A DNA stretch of 64,000 bases from Alteribacter lacisalsi (GCF_003226345.1 NZ_PDOF01000001.1:992001-1056000), one strand, 5' to 3'; shown: positions 47,913 through 58,077, counted from the stretch's first letter. Translations and numbers: made by a program. The notes: generated by a model not told the origin, from the sequence alone.

Positions 47913-49601
47913 GTGAGTAACCAAGCGATTGAAGGAAAAAAGTTTGCCCAGATGGTGCTTGAAGGTGCGAACAACCTGTCAAACAATTCGAAGGCAATCG
48001 ATGCCCTGAATGTGTTTCCTGTTCCGGACGGGGATACAGGTACGAATATGAACCTGACGATCACTTCCGGTGTGAAGGAAGTTCGTGCTTCCCAGGAAGA
48101 TCACGTCGGTAAAGTGGCAGGTGCATTTGCGAAAGGACTTCTCATGGGAGCCCGGGGGAATTCCGGCGTCATTCTATCCCAGCTTTTCCGCGGGTTTTCA
48201 AAATCCGTTGAAGGGAAAGAGACCATTTCGGCAAAGGATTTGAGCGCCGCATTCGAATATGGTGTGGACATGGCATATAAGGCCGTAATGAAGCCCGTTG
48301 AAGGCACCATTCTCACGGTAGCCAAAGATGCAGCCCGAAAGGGACAGAAGTCGGCAGAGGCGTCAGAAGACGTGATTGAAGTGATGAGCGATGTTCTGGA
48401 TGAAGCGAAAGCCTCTCTTAAACGCACGCCTGATCTTCTCCCGGTGCTGAAGGAAGTCGGCGTTGTTGATTCCGGCGGACAGGGTCTGGTGACGATTTAC
48501 GAAGGTTTTCTTGCTGTTCTTAAAGGGGAAAAAGCCACATCAGACATTCAGGAAAGTCCATCCCTCGATGAGCTTGTTAAAGTTGAACACCATCAGTCAG
48601 CCCAGAGTCATATGTCGACTGAAGACATTGAATTCGGCTACTGTACCGAAGTGATGGTCCGGTTCGAAGAGGAGAAAATGAATGAAAACCCTTACAACGA
48701 GGATGCGTTCCGTAACAAACTGAGCGAATATGGTGATTCTCTTCTTGTTGTATCCGATGAGGACCTTCTTAAAATTCATATTCATGCGGAACATCCGGGA
48801 CATGTAATTACGGAAGCCCAGAAATACGGCGGACTTACCCACGTGAAAATTGAGAATATGCGTGAACAGCACACAACGATTCTGGAAGATGAGATGAAAA
48901 AGCAGGATCGCAGCGGTGGAGGAGCCAATAAACCGGCAGGAAAACAGGAATACGCTGTCATTACTGTTGCTATGGGTGACGGTATTGCATCTCTGTTTGA
49001 AGGTCTCGGTGCCGGCGGAGTCATCCAGGGCGGTCAGACAATGAATCCGTCCACAGAGGATTTTGTCAAAGCAATCAGAGAAGCAAATGCTGAAAAAGTG
49101 ATCCTGCTTCCGAACAACTCCAACATCATTATGGCTGCGCAGCAGGCAAACGACGTAGTGGAAGAAGACGTTGTGGTAGTGGCATCCAAATCCGTTCCGC
49201 AGGGTCTTGCAGCACTTCTCGCTTTTAATCCTTCAGATTCTCTTGAGGAAAATCAGGAAGCGATGACGGAAGCGATGGCCGACGTAAAGACAGGTGAAGT
49301 AACTTATGCTGTCCGTGATACGAGCCTGAACGGAACAGAAATAAAAAAAGGTGACTTTATGGGCATTGAAGGGAAAAAGATTATTACAACAGGACCTTCT
49401 GTTCAGGAAGTTGCAAAAGAACTGCTCACAAAAATGGTTGATGATAATAGCGAAATTGTGACGGTGATTATGGGAGAAGACCGGAATGAGGAAGAAGCAC
49501 AGGAACTGGCTTCTTTCCTTGAAGATAATTATGAAGATGTAGAAGTTGAGGTTCATAAAGGGAACCAGCCGCTCTACTCTTATATTATCTCAGTAGAATA
49601 A
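47913..49601 (+). CDS. fakA: Fatty acid kinase catalytic subunit FakA (YloV)
   Basis: A 562-residue protein. The N-terminal DhaL-type kinase domain (about 1-210) has NVFPVPDGDTGTNM (about 30-43), whose aspartates bind Mg-ATP, and the GARGNSGVILSQ loop (about 78). A middle domain contacts the FakB partner and the C-terminal domain is DegV/FakB-like. It phosphorylates free fatty acids carried by FakB for phospholipid synthesis. GTG 47913 follows AAGGAGGAACGTCA. The next gene encodes a FakB-like partner. Confidence 0.94.
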   Translation: MSNQAIEGKKFAQMVLEGANNLSNNSKAIDALNVFPVPDGDTGTNMNLTITSGVKEVRASQEDHVGKVAGAFAKGLLMGARGNSGVILSQLFRGFSKSVEGKETISAKDLSAAFEYGVDMAYKAVMKPVEGTILTVAKDAARKGQKSAEASEDVIEVMSDVLDEAKASLKRTPDLLPVLKEVGVVDSGGQGLVTIYEGFLAVLKGEKATSDIQESPSLDELVKVEHHQSAQSHMSTEDIEFGYCTEVMVRFEEEKMNENPYNEDAFRNKLSEYGDSLLVVSDEDLLKIHIHAEHPGHVITEAQKYGGLTHVKIENMREQHTTILEDEMKKQDRSGGGANKPAGKQEYAVITVAMGDGIASLFEGLGAGGVIQGGQTMNPSTEDFVKAIREANAEKVILLPNNSNIIMAAQQANDVVEEDVVVVASKSVPQGLAALLAFNPSDSLEENQEAMTEAMADVKTGEVTYAVRDTSLNGTEIKKGDFMGIEGKKIITTGPSVQEVAKELLTKMVDDNSEIVTVIMGEDRNEEEAQELASFLEDNYEDVEVEVHKGNQPLYSYIISVE

Positions 49602-49621
49602 AAAAATCGGGGGCTGATCGT

Positions 49622-50473
49622 ATGGGAAACGTGAAGGTTGTTACAGATTCAACGGCGGATCTTCCTCAGGAACTGATCGATGAACTCAACATTACGGTCG
49701 TTCCGCTGAAGGTACATTTCGGTAATGAAACGTTTGAAGATGGAGTGGATCTCACTCCGGATGAGTTTTATCAGAAACTGGGTGAGACGGATCGCATGCC
49801 AAGCACGTCCCAGCCGACCCCTTTTCAGTTTGAAGAACAGTACCGGTCACTGGCGGATGAAGATACATCTATTATTTCCATTCATCTTTCTTCCCGCCTG
49901 AGCGGAACGTATCAGTCAGCCGTGATTGCTTCCGGAGAACTGGAAGGGCAGGTGGATGTCACCGTCATCGATTCCCGGAAAGCATCGTATGCGATCGGCA
50001 TCATTGTGGCGGAAATTGCTCAGATGGCCGCCAACGGCGCGGGAAAAGAAGAATGCCTTGCCAGGCTCGATGTCCTGCTTGAAGATACTACGGTTTACTT
50101 CATGGTCGATACACTCGAATTCCTTGAAAAGAACGGACGGATCGGGAAGGCTTCTGCCATGCTCGGCTCCCTGCTTAAAATTAAACCGATTCTTTCCCTT
50201 AACGATGAAGGGGAGGTCTACCCGGCTGATAAGGCCCGCGGCTCCAAAAAAGCCGCAGCTAAAATGATCAGTGAGCTGGAAAAACAGTTTGGAAATGACC
50301 CTGTTCAAATTGGACTGTCACATGCTCTTGCCAGAGAAGCGGCTGAGGAACTCGCGTCAAAAGCAGAGGAACATTTAAACGTTCAAAGTACAGTCATTAC
50401 GACAATTGGACCGGTAATCGGTGCCCATGTAGGGCCGGGAACCATTTCCTTATCTGTTATGAAAGTAAATTAA
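49622..50473 (+). CDS. DegV/FakB-family fatty acid-binding protein
   Basis: A 283-residue EDD-fold protein. VVTDSTADLPQELIDEL at the start, TSQPTPFQFEEQY near 60, and the fatty-acid carboxylate loop IHLSSRLSGTYQSA near 88-101 are the family marks. FakB proteins hold an acyl chain and present it to FakA. It lies 20 nt after fakA, which suggests that the two work together. The acyl-chain preference cannot be read from the sequence. ATG 49622 follows GGGGGCTGATCGT. Confidence 0.92.
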   Translation: MGNVKVVTDSTADLPQELIDELNITVVPLKVHFGNETFEDGVDLTPDEFYQKLGETDRMPSTSQPTPFQFEEQYRSLADEDTSIISIHLSSRLSGTYQSAVIASGELEGQVDVTVIDSRKASYAIGIIVAEIAQMAANGAGKEECLARLDVLLEDTTVYFMVDTLEFLEKNGRIGKASAMLGSLLKIKPILSLNDEGEVYPADKARGSKKAAAKMISELEKQFGNDPVQIGLSHALAREAAEELASKAEEHLNVQSTVITTIGPVIGAHVGPGTISLSVMKVN

Positions 50474-50476
50474 CTG

Positions 50477-50511
50477 AAAAAATCCTGCCTGTTAAAGGGG
50501 AGGATTTTTTT
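50477..50511 (+). terminator. Terminator after the DegV gene
   Basis: AAAAAATCCT and AGGATTTTTT pair with a short inner CC/GG step, ending in T7. Confidence 0.8.
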
Positions 50512-50650
50512 ATGCGCGGGTATATTGAGAACGTTTCCAGAAAACGAACGTAGTGATTTTCGCCGGGATTTGTTACGATAGACAGGAATGGTTAAGAGAA
50601 CGTGTGGTCCCCGGCCTGTCCGGCATCACATGGCAGAGGAGGAGAGACAC

Positions 50651-51313
50651 ATGAAATTCCGCAGTGTCTTTGATATTATCGGTCCGGTTATGGTAGGACC
50701 GTCAAGTTCACATACTGCAGGGGCTGCCCGGATCGGGCTTGTGGCCCGCCATCTTTTTCAGACGCAGCCTGAATGGGCTGATATTCATCTATATGGTTCT
50801 TTTGCAAAAACTTACCAGGGTCACGGAACAGATGTAGCGCTCGTCGGGGGCATACTGGGATTTGATACAGACGATCCCCGGATTCCCGACGCATTAAAGA
50901 TGGCCGAAGAAAAAGGCATGAAAGTCACTTTCATTGAGGAAAAAGACGATCATGATCATCCGAATACGGTTAGAATCCGGCTCGGTAAAGGGGACGACCG
51001 TATGGAACTCGTAGGGATTTCCATTGGAGGCGGAAAAGTGGAAGTGAAAGAATTAGATGGGTTCAAGCTGAGGCTGAGCGGGAATCACCCCGCCATTCTC
51101 GTCGTTCACAATGACCGCTATGGTGCAATTGCATCCGTTGCCGCGGCCCTTGCAGAAGAAGAAATTAACATCGGACACATGGAAGTGTCAAGAAAAGATA
51201 AAGGGAAAGAGGCTCTGATGGTCATTGAAGTCGACCAGAACGTCAGTACTGAGCTGCTCAAAAAAATCGGCTCCCTTTCCGCAATCGAAAAAGTCACCAA
51301 AATTCATGATTAG
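50651..51313 (+). CDS. sdaAB: L-serine dehydratase, beta subunit
   Basis: A 220-residue subunit with the N-terminal serine dehydratase beta domain (VGPSSSHTAGAARIG near 15-29) and a C-terminal ACT domain (about 148-220, starting AILVVHNDRYGAIASV). With SdaAA it deaminates serine to pyruvate using a [4Fe-4S] cluster. ATG 50651 has GAGGAGAGACAC upstream; the longer frame from 50588 lacks family similarity. 12 nt before sdaAA. Confidence 0.96.
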   Translation: MKFRSVFDIIGPVMVGPSSSHTAGAARIGLVARHLFQTQPEWADIHLYGSFAKTYQGHGTDVALVGGILGFDTDDPRIPDALKMAEEKGMKVTFIEEKDDHDHPNTVRIRLGKGDDRMELVGISIGGGKVEVKELDGFKLRLSGNHPAILVVHNDRYGAIASVAAALAEEEINIGHMEVSRKDKGKEALMVIEVDQNVSTELLKKIGSLSAIEKVTKIHD

Positions 51314-51325
51314 GAGGGACGGCCG

Positions 51326-52207
51326 ATGTTTCACAGTGTCAAGGAATTACTTGAAATTACAGAGAAAAGGAACATACCGATTTCCGAAGTGATGATTGAG
51401 CAGGAGATGGAGATCCATAACCGGACCCGCGATGAAATCATTGCCCAGATGGATAAAAACCTCACGGTCATGGAACAGGCAGTTGAGCGGGGAATCAAGG
51501 AAGAAGTAAAGTCTGTTTCCGGCCTTACTGGAGGAGACGGCAAAAAGCTTTATAACTACATCCAGACTAATGATACGCTTGCGGGGCCTCTTCTGCTCGA
51601 TGCTGTGGCAAAGGCGATGGCCACAAACGAAGTGAACGCCGCCATGGGAACCATCTGCGCCACACCGACAGCTGGCTCTGCCGGGGTCGTACCCGGTGTT
51701 CTTTTCAGCCTTAAGGATAAACTGAAGCCGGAACGGGAGGATATGATTCGATTTCTGTTTACGAGCGGGGCTTTCGGATTTGTAGTGGCAAACAACGCCT
51801 CTATATCCGGTGCTGCCGGCGGCTGTCAGGCAGAAGTTGGGTCCGCCGCAGGAATGGCAGCAGCAGCAGCTGTGGAAATGGCAGGAGGAACGCCCAAACA
51901 GAGTGCAGAAGCGATGGCAATTACATTGAAAAACATGCTTGGACTTGTCTGTGACCCGGTTGCAGGCCTTGTGGAGGTCCCGTGCGTGAAGCGAAATGCT
52001 GCCGGTGCTTCCAATGCGATCGTATCGGCGGACCTTGCTCTGGCGGGTATTGAAAGCAGAATTCCGGCTGACGAAGTGATCGATGCCATGTACAGAATCG
52101 GCCAGTCCATGCCTTCAGCCTTGCGTGAAACTGCTGAAGGGGGGCTAGCGGCGACACCGACAGGCCGGCGCCTGCAAAAAGAAATATTCGGTAGCAAGCC
52201 GCGCTGA
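51326..52207 (+). CDS. sdaAA: L-serine dehydratase, alpha subunit
   Basis: A 293-residue iron-sulfur subunit. Cysteines in GTICATPTAGSAG, GGCQAEVGSAAG, LVCDPVAG and VPCVKRNA line the [4Fe-4S] and active site; GAFGFVVANNASISGAAGG is a family block. Unlike PLP serine dehydratases, the cluster binds substrate. ATG 51326 follows AGGAGGGACGGCCG. The recG gene follows 2 nt after its stop. Confidence 0.96.
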   Translation: MFHSVKELLEITEKRNIPISEVMIEQEMEIHNRTRDEIIAQMDKNLTVMEQAVERGIKEEVKSVSGLTGGDGKKLYNYIQTNDTLAGPLLLDAVAKAMATNEVNAAMGTICATPTAGSAGVVPGVLFSLKDKLKPEREDMIRFLFTSGAFGFVVANNASISGAAGGCQAEVGSAAGMAAAAAVEMAGGTPKQSAEAMAITLKNMLGLVCDPVAGLVEVPCVKRNAAGASNAIVSADLALAGIESRIPADEVIDAMYRIGQSMPSALRETAEGGLAATPTGRRLQKEIFGSKPR

Positions 52208-52209
52208 CA

Positions 52210-54249
52210 TTGAATCTGGACCTGCCTGTAATACACGTGAATGGAGTAGGAGAGCGCTCGTCAGAGCTGCTCTCCTCTCTCAATATACATACAGTCGGTG
52301 ATCTGCTAGAACACTTCCCTTTCCGCCATGAAGATTACGCCATAAGGCCCCTTGATGAAATTGCCCATGAGGAGAGAGCGACAGTCAGGGGCACCGTACA
52401 CAGTGAGCCGGCTCTCCGTTTTTACGGGAAAAAGAAGTCACGGCTGACAGTCCGGCTTCTTGTTGATGGACTGCTTATTCAGGCGATTTTTTTTAATCAG
52501 CATTATCTTAAATCCAGATTTGTTCTCGGTGAGGAAGCGGTAGTCACCGGAAAGTGGGACCGCAGCCGTGCACAGCTCTCACCTGCTGTGATGACCGCAA
52601 AAAAACAAACAGAGGAACAAGGGCTTGAGCCGGTTTATCCCCTTAAAGGGGATTTGAAAATGTCGACATTAAAAAAGTGGATTAAAGAAGCGATGGATAC
52701 ATACGGACACGAACTGACTGAAACGCTTCCTGCACAGCTGATCGAAGCCTACAAATTGATGGACCGGCAGGAAACCATCCGTCAGCTCCACTTTCCATCG
52801 TCATCCGGCAACCTTAAACAGGCAAGAAGACGAATGATTTATGAAGAACTCCTCTTATTTCAGCTTAAAATGCAGACCTTTCGTAAACAGGAGAGGGAAC
52901 AGCAGGAAGGCAGAGGAAAGCGTTTTTCCGAAGGCGCTGTCCAGACCTTTACAGAAAAACTGCCTTTTCCCCTTACAGGAGCCCAGAAAAAAGTAAAACA
53001 GGAAATATTGAAGGATCTCTCTTCACCATACAGAATGAACCGGCTCCTCCAGGGGGATGTGGGGTCCGGGAAAACGGTAGTTGCTGCGATTGCCCTTTAT
53101 GCAGCCGTTAATGCGGGCAGCCAGGGGGCCCTGATGGTACCGACTGAAATTTTGGCCGAGCAGCACAGCGAATCCTTAAAATCCCTTCTGGAACCTGAAG
53201 GTATAACAGTCCGTCTGCTGTCTGGCAGTGCCCGCGCCAAAGAGAGGAGAGAGACACTTGAATCTCTTGCAAATGGCGAGACAGATATTTTAATCGGCAC
53301 CCACGCGCTTATACAGGAAGGGGTGGATTTTAAAAACCTCGGTCTGGTAATCACAGATGAGCAGCATCGTTTCGGTGTGAATCAGCGCAAAATTTTGCGA
53401 GAGAAGGGTCTTTACCCGGATGTGCTGTTCATGACAGCCACGCCGATCCCGCGGACTCTTGCTATTTCCGTATTTGGTGATATGGATGTATCTGTTATCG
53501 ATGAGATGCCCAAAGGGCGCAAACCGATTGAAACCTACTGGGCCAAGCCGGATATGTTTGGGCGGGTACTTGCATTTATGGAAAAGCAGCTTCGTGCCGG
53601 CCGACAGGTGTATGTCATCTGCCCACTTATTGAAGAGTCGGACAAACTTGATGTACAAAATGCCATCGATATTCATGTGAAGCTGTCGGAAGCCCTGCCG
53701 GACTTTTCGTGCGGATTGATGCACGGGCGTCTCGCTGCCGAAGAGAAAGACCAGGTCATGAAAGCTTTCGCAGAAAACCATGTGCATCTTCTTGTTTCCA
53801 CCACAGTGGTGGAAGTTGGTGTGAATGTTCCCAATGCGACACTGATGGTGATTTATGATGCGGAACGTTTTGGCCTTGCTCAGCTTCACCAGCTCAGAGG
53901 GCGTGTCGGGAGAGGCAGCGACCAGTCGTACTGCATTCTTCTGGCCGATCCTAAATCTGATAACGGGAAAGAACGGATGCAGGTGATGACCGAAACCAAT
54001 GATGGATTCGAACTATCGGAGCGTGATCTGGAACTTAGGGGACCAGGTGATTTTTTCGGCCGCAAACAAAGCGGACTTCCGGAATTCAAGGTTGCAGATC
54101 TCGTACATGACTACCGGGTTCTTGAAGTAGCCAGGCAGGACGCAGCAAAACTCGTGGATTCCGATGCCTTCTGGAACTCAAAGGACTACGAAGCCCTGAG
54201 GTTCTGGCTGGAAAAAGAAGGCGTGTTTGATACGGAGCGGCTTGACTGA
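52210..54249 (+). CDS. recG: ATP-dependent DNA helicase RecG
   Basis: A 679-residue superfamily 2 helicase that remodels stalled forks and branched DNA. The N-terminal wedge/OB domain (about 55-150) is followed by Walker A GDVGSGKT (about 283), the DEQH box (about 381) and the helicase C domain with the TRG-like ELRGPGDFFGRKQSG near 610. The start is TTG 52210, 2 nt after sdaAA, with little Shine-Dalgarno; coupling to sdaAA is likely. Confidence 0.96.
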   Translation: MNLDLPVIHVNGVGERSSELLSSLNIHTVGDLLEHFPFRHEDYAIRPLDEIAHEERATVRGTVHSEPALRFYGKKKSRLTVRLLVDGLLIQAIFFNQHYLKSRFVLGEEAVVTGKWDRSRAQLSPAVMTAKKQTEEQGLEPVYPLKGDLKMSTLKKWIKEAMDTYGHELTETLPAQLIEAYKLMDRQETIRQLHFPSSSGNLKQARRRMIYEELLLFQLKMQTFRKQEREQQEGRGKRFSEGAVQTFTEKLPFPLTGAQKKVKQEILKDLSSPYRMNRLLQGDVGSGKTVVAAIALYAAVNAGSQGALMVPTEILAEQHSESLKSLLEPEGITVRLLSGSARAKERRETLESLANGETDILIGTHALIQEGVDFKNLGLVITDEQHRFGVNQRKILREKGLYPDVLFMTATPIPRTLAISVFGDMDVSVIDEMPKGRKPIETYWAKPDMFGRVLAFMEKQLRAGRQVYVICPLIEESDKLDVQNAIDIHVKLSEALPDFSCGLMHGRLAAEEKDQVMKAFAENHVHLLVSTTVVEVGVNVPNATLMVIYDAERFGLAQLHQLRGRVGRGSDQSYCILLADPKSDNGKERMQVMTETNDGFELSERDLELRGPGDFFGRKQSGLPEFKVADLVHDYRVLEVARQDAAKLVDSDAFWNSKDYEALRFWLEKEGVFDTERLD

Positions 54250-54331
54250 AAGTGTCAGATCCCAGCTGCTAAAATGCAAACACCTTTCGATAAACCGCGG
54301 CAACACCAGGAATAAGCACTTATTTCTTTAC

Positions 54332-54384
54332 TTGAAAACTGAATCCGGCAATTATATACTACTGTTAGTACCTAGTCATATAAC
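54332..54384 (+). promoter_or_regulatory. Sigma-A promoter and FapR operator of fapR-plsX-fabD-fabG
   Basis: TTGAAA (54332-54337), 17-bp spacer, TATACT (54355-54360). Immediately downstream TTAGTACCTAGTC (54365-54377) matches the conserved FapR operator core and covers the expected start site. FapR would repress here until malonyl-CoA rises. Confidence 0.93.
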
Positions 54385-54432
54385 ATGGGGAAAATCCGTC
54401 TAACAGACACTATGCCTGGAAGTGATTCAGAA

Positions 54433-55005
54433 ATGAAAATGTCCAAAAAGGACCGTCAGCCCCGGCTGAGGCAGGAAATTGATAAAAATCCATTTGTGAC
54501 GGATGATGCTCTGGCTGACTCGTTCGGTGTGAGTGTTCAGACCATCAGGCTCGATAGACTTGAACTGAATATTCCTGAAGTAAGAGAGCGGATTAAAGAT
54601 GTGGCAAGACAGCAGTATGACACTGTCAAAGCGCTCCAGATGGAAGAGATCATCGGAGAGATGGTCGATCTTGAGCTTGATAAATATGCGATCTCCATTC
54701 TTGATATCAGGGAGGAGCATGTATTTACGCGGACCGGCATCGCAAGGGGACATCATCTTTTTGCCCAGGGGAATTCCCTGGCGGTTGCCGTTATTGATGA
54801 TGAACTTGCTCTCACCGCTAAATCGAGTGTGTCTTTTAAACGACAGGTCCGGCAGGGAGAGCGGGTCGTTGCAAAAGCGGTTGTTACCGGGATCCAGGGA
54901 GACCGCACCTTTGTGACTGTAAACAGCCACGTAGGACAGGAACTCGTTTTTACCGGGGAATTTTCCATGTTCCGTCAACAGCATTCAGAGGAGAAAGAAG
55001 GTTAA
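54433..55005 (+). CDS. fapR: Fatty acid and phospholipid biosynthesis repressor FapR
   Basis: A 190-residue repressor. The N-terminal winged helix-turn-helix (about 1-60, with [16 protein letters not shown]) is joined by a linker helix to a C-terminal hotdog domain that binds malonyl-CoA ([27 protein letters not shown] split across about 103-130). ATG 54433 is chosen from GGAAG (54419-54423) and B. subtilis length (188); an in-frame ATG at 54385 has no ribosome site. It has its own FapR operator upstream. Confidence 0.95.
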   Translation: MKMSKKDRQPRLRQEIDKNPFVTDDALADSFGVSVQTIRLDRLELNIPEVRERIKDVARQQYDTVKALQMEEIIGEMVDLELDKYAISILDIREEHVFTRTGIARGHHLFAQGNSLAVAVIDDELALTAKSSVSFKRQVRQGERVVAKAVVTGIQGDRTFVTVNSHVGQELVFTGEFSMFRQQHSEEKEG

Positions 55006-55009
55006 GGTA

Positions 55010-56014
55010 ATGAAACTTGCGATCGATGCCATGGGCGGTGACCACGCCCCGCAGGCAATCATAGAAGGAGTAGAGCAGGCACTCCGGGAATACAGCGATC
55101 TGAAGGTTACGCTATTTGGCGATAAAGAACAAATAGAGCAGTACATAATACAGGGAGACCGTGTGGAAATCGAACATACCGATGAAACAATTTCAAGTGA
55201 TGACTCTCCTGTAAGAGCGGTGAGAAGGAAAAAGAATTCCTCCATGGTCAGGGCTGTTCAGGCAGTCAAGGACGGCCAGGCTGATGCGTGTATTTCAGCA
55301 GGTAACACAGGGGCCTATATGACAGCAGGTCTGCTTGTTGTTGGCCGGATTAAGGGAATAGAGAGGCCGGCGCTCTCGCCGATGCTTCCGACGCTGGGAG
55401 GAGAAGGCTTTCTCCTTCTCGATGTAGGCGCAAATATGGATGCCAAGCCGTCTCATCTGGTGCAGTACGGAATGATGGGAAGCATTTATATGCAGAAAGT
55501 ACGGGGAGTGGCCAAACCGCGGGTAGGTCTGCTTAACGTAGGAGGCGAAGCCGGGAAGGGGAACGATCTGACGAAGCAGGTATATCAGCAGCTGCAGCAG
55601 ACAGACCTTAACTTTATCGGTAACGTGGAAGCAAGGGATCTTCTGAACGGCGCTGCCGATGTTGTCGTATGTGACGGTTTTTCCGGCAACCTCGTACTTA
55701 AATCAATAGAAGGTACAGCTCTTTCCATCTTCTCTCTGCTGAAAGAGGAGCTGACATCTTCATTAAAGAATAAACTGGCAGCGGGTGTTCTCAAGCCCTC
55801 TTTCAAACAGATTAAAATGAAGCTGGACTATTCGGAATACGGCGGCGCAGGCTTGTTCGGCCTTAATGCACCGGTCATTAAAGCACATGGATCGTCGGAT
55901 GCGAGAGGAATCTTCAGTGCTGTCCGGCAGGCAAGGACGATGCATAATGAGAATGTGGTCGATCTGATTACAGATGAGATCAGATCCGATAAGGGGGAAC
56001 TTGCAGATGGGTAA
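55010..56014 (+). CDS. plsX: Phosphate acyltransferase PlsX
   Basis: A 334-residue enzyme making acyl-phosphate from acyl-ACP for PlsY. It begins [14 protein letters not shown], with [13 protein letters not shown] (about 97), LLDVGANMD (about 139) and [15 protein letters not shown] (about 222). It acts at the membrane surface. It starts 4 nt after fapR and overlaps fabD by 8 nt. Confidence 0.97.
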   Translation: MKLAIDAMGGDHAPQAIIEGVEQALREYSDLKVTLFGDKEQIEQYIIQGDRVEIEHTDETISSDDSPVRAVRRKKNSSMVRAVQAVKDGQADACISAGNTGAYMTAGLLVVGRIKGIERPALSPMLPTLGGEGFLLLDVGANMDAKPSHLVQYGMMGSIYMQKVRGVAKPRVGLLNVGGEAGKGNDLTKQVYQQLQQTDLNFIGNVEARDLLNGAADVVVCDGFSGNLVLKSIEGTALSIFSLLKEELTSSLKNKLAAGVLKPSFKQIKMKLDYSEYGGAGLFGLNAPVIKAHGSSDARGIFSAVRQARTMHNENVVDLITDEIRSDKGELADG

Positions 56015-56951
56015 AACAGCTGTTCTGTTTCCGGGACAGGGGTCCCAGAAAACAGGTATGGGTCAGGAACTTGCTGAAAACTTCGAGAAGGCGAAAAAGG
56101 TATTTGCCGAAGCGGATGAAGCACTCGGGTTTTCACTGTCCAGCATGATCTTTGAAGGAACCGAAGAGGCACTCAGACGTACAGAAAATACACAGCCTGC
56201 ACTGCTGACAACAAGTATAGCCATTTGGGAAGTGCTGAAGGAAAAGGGTGTATCAGCGGATTTCGCTGCAGGACACAGCCTTGGAGAATATTCGGCGCTT
56301 GTCGCTGCCGGAAGTCTCTCGTTCACTGAAGCCTGCCGCGCTGTGCGCACACGTGGCCAGCTCATGGAGGAAGCCGTTCCTCAAGGGCAGGGTACGATGG
56401 CTGCGGTCCTTGGAATGGACCGGGATGAACTGGATGCGATTACCAAAAAAATATCCGCCGAAACAGGTTCTGTCCAGGCAGCCAACTATAACTGTCCCGG
56501 CCAGATTGTAATTTCCGGATCTGCCGAAGGTGTAAAAGAAGCATCTGCTGCTCTTAAGGAAGCTGGTGCCAAGCGTGTTCTTCCTTTGAATGTAAGCGGT
56601 CCGTTTCATTCAGAACTGATGAAACCTGCGGCAGGAAAAATGAAAGAAAAGCTTGCAGAACTGTCTTTTCAAAACCCTGAAATGCCGGTCATTGCAAATG
56701 TAACCGCACGTCCGGTAAACGATGGAGAAGAGATCGAGCAGCTTCTATACGAGCAGATCTATTCCCCTGTCCTATGGGAGGATACAATTCGCACCCTTGA
56801 TTCAGAAGGTGTGGATACGTTTATCGAAGCGGGACCGGGCAAGGTGCTCAGCGGTCTTGTTAAGAAAATCAACCGCCGAGCCAAAGTGCTTCCTGTATTC
56901 GACGAAGAAACACTCGAGTCAGCACTGAAAGTATTAGAGGAGGGGAAATAA
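56007..56951 (+). CDS. fabD: Malonyl-CoA:ACP transacylase FabD
   Basis: A 314-residue alpha/beta hydrolase-like acyltransferase. [12 protein letters not shown] lies near the N terminus, the catalytic Ser91 is in [10 protein letters not shown], and the conserved histidine is in [11 protein letters not shown] near 200. It loads malonyl groups on ACP. ATG 56007 follows AAGGGGGAACTTGCAG; the longer frame from 55974 lies inside plsX and is rejected. Confidence 0.97.
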   Translation: MGKTAVLFPGQGSQKTGMGQELAENFEKAKKVFAEADEALGFSLSSMIFEGTEEALRRTENTQPALLTTSIAIWEVLKEKGVSADFAAGHSLGEYSALVAAGSLSFTEACRAVRTRGQLMEEAVPQGQGTMAAVLGMDRDELDAITKKISAETGSVQAANYNCPGQIVISGSAEGVKEASAALKEAGAKRVLPLNVSGPFHSELMKPAAGKMKEKLAELSFQNPEMPVIANVTARPVNDGEEIEQLLYEQIYSPVLWEDTIRTLDSEGVDTFIEAGPGKVLSGLVKKINRRAKVLPVFDEETLESALKVLEEGK

Positions 56952-57695
56952 ATGCAGTTTGAAGGACAAAATGCCCTTGTTACAGGTGCCTCCAGAGGAA
57001 TCGGAAGAGAAATTGCCATTCATCTTGCTAAAAACGGTGCAAACGTGGCGATTAACTATGCCGGACGCGAAGACCGTGCTCTTGAAACAGCGAAAGAGTG
57101 CGAAAGTTATGGGGTAAAAGCCATTACAGTTCAGGCAAACGTGGCTGACGGCAAAGACGTTCAGGATATGGTAAAAGTCGTTCTCGCTGAATTCGGTTCT
57201 CTTGAAATCCTCGTTAACAATGCCGGGATTACTAAAGACGGTCTGATCATGAGAATGAAAGAAGAAGATTTTGAATCTGTCATTGATATCAACCTCAAAG
57301 GCGTGTTTAACTGTTCAAAAGCCGTGACCCGCCAGATGATGAAGCAGCGCTACGGCCGGATCATTAACATTTCCTCTGTCGTAGGGGTTCTCGGTAATGC
57401 CGGGCAGGCAAACTATGTGGCGAGTAAAGCTGGCGTGATCGGGCTTACAAAGTCCATGGCACGGGAGCTTGCGAACCGTAATATTCAGGTAAATGCTGTT
57501 GCACCGGGATTTATTGAAACGGACATGACTGACGCGCTCAGTGAGGATGTGAAAGAAGCCATGCTCGGCCAGATTCCACTTGGAAAACTCGGGTCTGCAT
57601 CCGATGTGGCGCAGGTGGTTACATTCCTGGCGGGTGAAGGGGCAGGCTATATGACAGGCCAGACACTGCACGTGGACGGCGGCATGGTAATGTAG
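56952..57695 (+). CDS. fabG: 3-oxoacyl-ACP reductase FabG
   Basis: A 247-residue short-chain dehydrogenase. The NADP loop [12 protein letters not shown] (about 12-23), [13 protein letters not shown] (about 88), and the catalytic Ser, Tyr and Lys in [22 protein letters not shown] (split across about 138-159) are present. It reduces 3-oxoacyl-ACP in chain elongation. It begins directly after the fabD stop with AGAGGAGGGGAAATAA upstream. Confidence 0.97.
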   Translation: MQFEGQNALVTGASRGIGREIAIHLAKNGANVAINYAGREDRALETAKECESYGVKAITVQANVADGKDVQDMVKVVLAEFGSLEILVNNAGITKDGLIMRMKEEDFESVIDINLKGVFNCSKAVTRQMMKQRYGRIINISSVVGVLGNAGQANYVASKAGVIGLTKSMARELANRNIQVNAVAPGFIETDMTDALSEDVKEAMLGQIPLGKLGSASDVAQVVTFLAGEGAGYMTGQTLHVDGGMVM

Positions 57696-57728
57696 CAGAT
57701 TTTTCTGGTCTTCCGGGCCGGATTATCC

Positions 57729-57734
57729 TATAAT
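57729..57734 (+). promoter_or_regulatory. Candidate promoter -10 for acpP
   Basis: Perfect TATAAT (57729-57734) in the fabG-acpP gap, 23 bp before the acpP start. The -35 region (about 57706) is weak, and the start site would fall very close to the ribosome site. Confidence 0.45.
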
Positions 57735-57756
57735 GACTTGAGAGGAGGTGAAAGAC

Positions 57757-57990
57757 ATGGCAGCGACACTTGATAGAATCGCCAAAATCGTTTCCGAGCG
57801 TCTTGGAGTTGACGAAGCTGAGGTAAAACCTGAAGCAACGTTCAAAGAAGACCTTGGTGCAGACTCCTTGGATGTAGTAGAACTCGTTATGGAACTTGAA
57901 GACGAGTTTGATCTTGAAATTTCCGATGAAGATGCTGAAAAAATTGCTACTGTTGGTGATGTGATCACTTACATAGACAATCAAAAATAA
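57757..57990 (+). CDS. acpP: Acyl carrier protein
   Basis: A 77-residue acidic four-helix carrier. Ser37 in [11 protein letters not shown] receives 4'-phosphopantetheine. ATG 57757 has a strong AGGAGGTG (57743-57750) 6 nt upstream; the frame start at 57748 overlaps that site. Likely highly expressed. Follows fabG as in B. subtilis. Confidence 0.97.
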   Translation: MAATLDRIAKIVSERLGVDEAEVKPEATFKEDLGADSLDVVELVMELEDEFDLEISDEDAEKIATVGDVITYIDNQK

Positions 57991-58005
57991 GCAAGTAAAC
58001 ACTTG

Positions 58006-58077
58006 GCCTGAGTTTCTGCAGTTTCAGTGCCGGCATCACGATGGTGAGGCCGGCAGAAAACTGCAGGTGACTCGGGC
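58006..58077 (+). other. Long near-perfect hairpin between acpP and rnc
   Basis: Nested arms: GCCTGAGT (58006-58013) / ACTCGGGC (58070-58077); CTGCAGTTT (58016-58024) / AAACTGCAG (58058-58066); TGCCGGC (58028-58034) / GCCGGCA (58049-58055); TCAC/GTGA at the tip. About 28 paired bases with small internal loops. It is followed by TTTAATC, a weak T run. It may be the acpP terminator, an RNase III substrate, or both. Confidence 0.8.
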
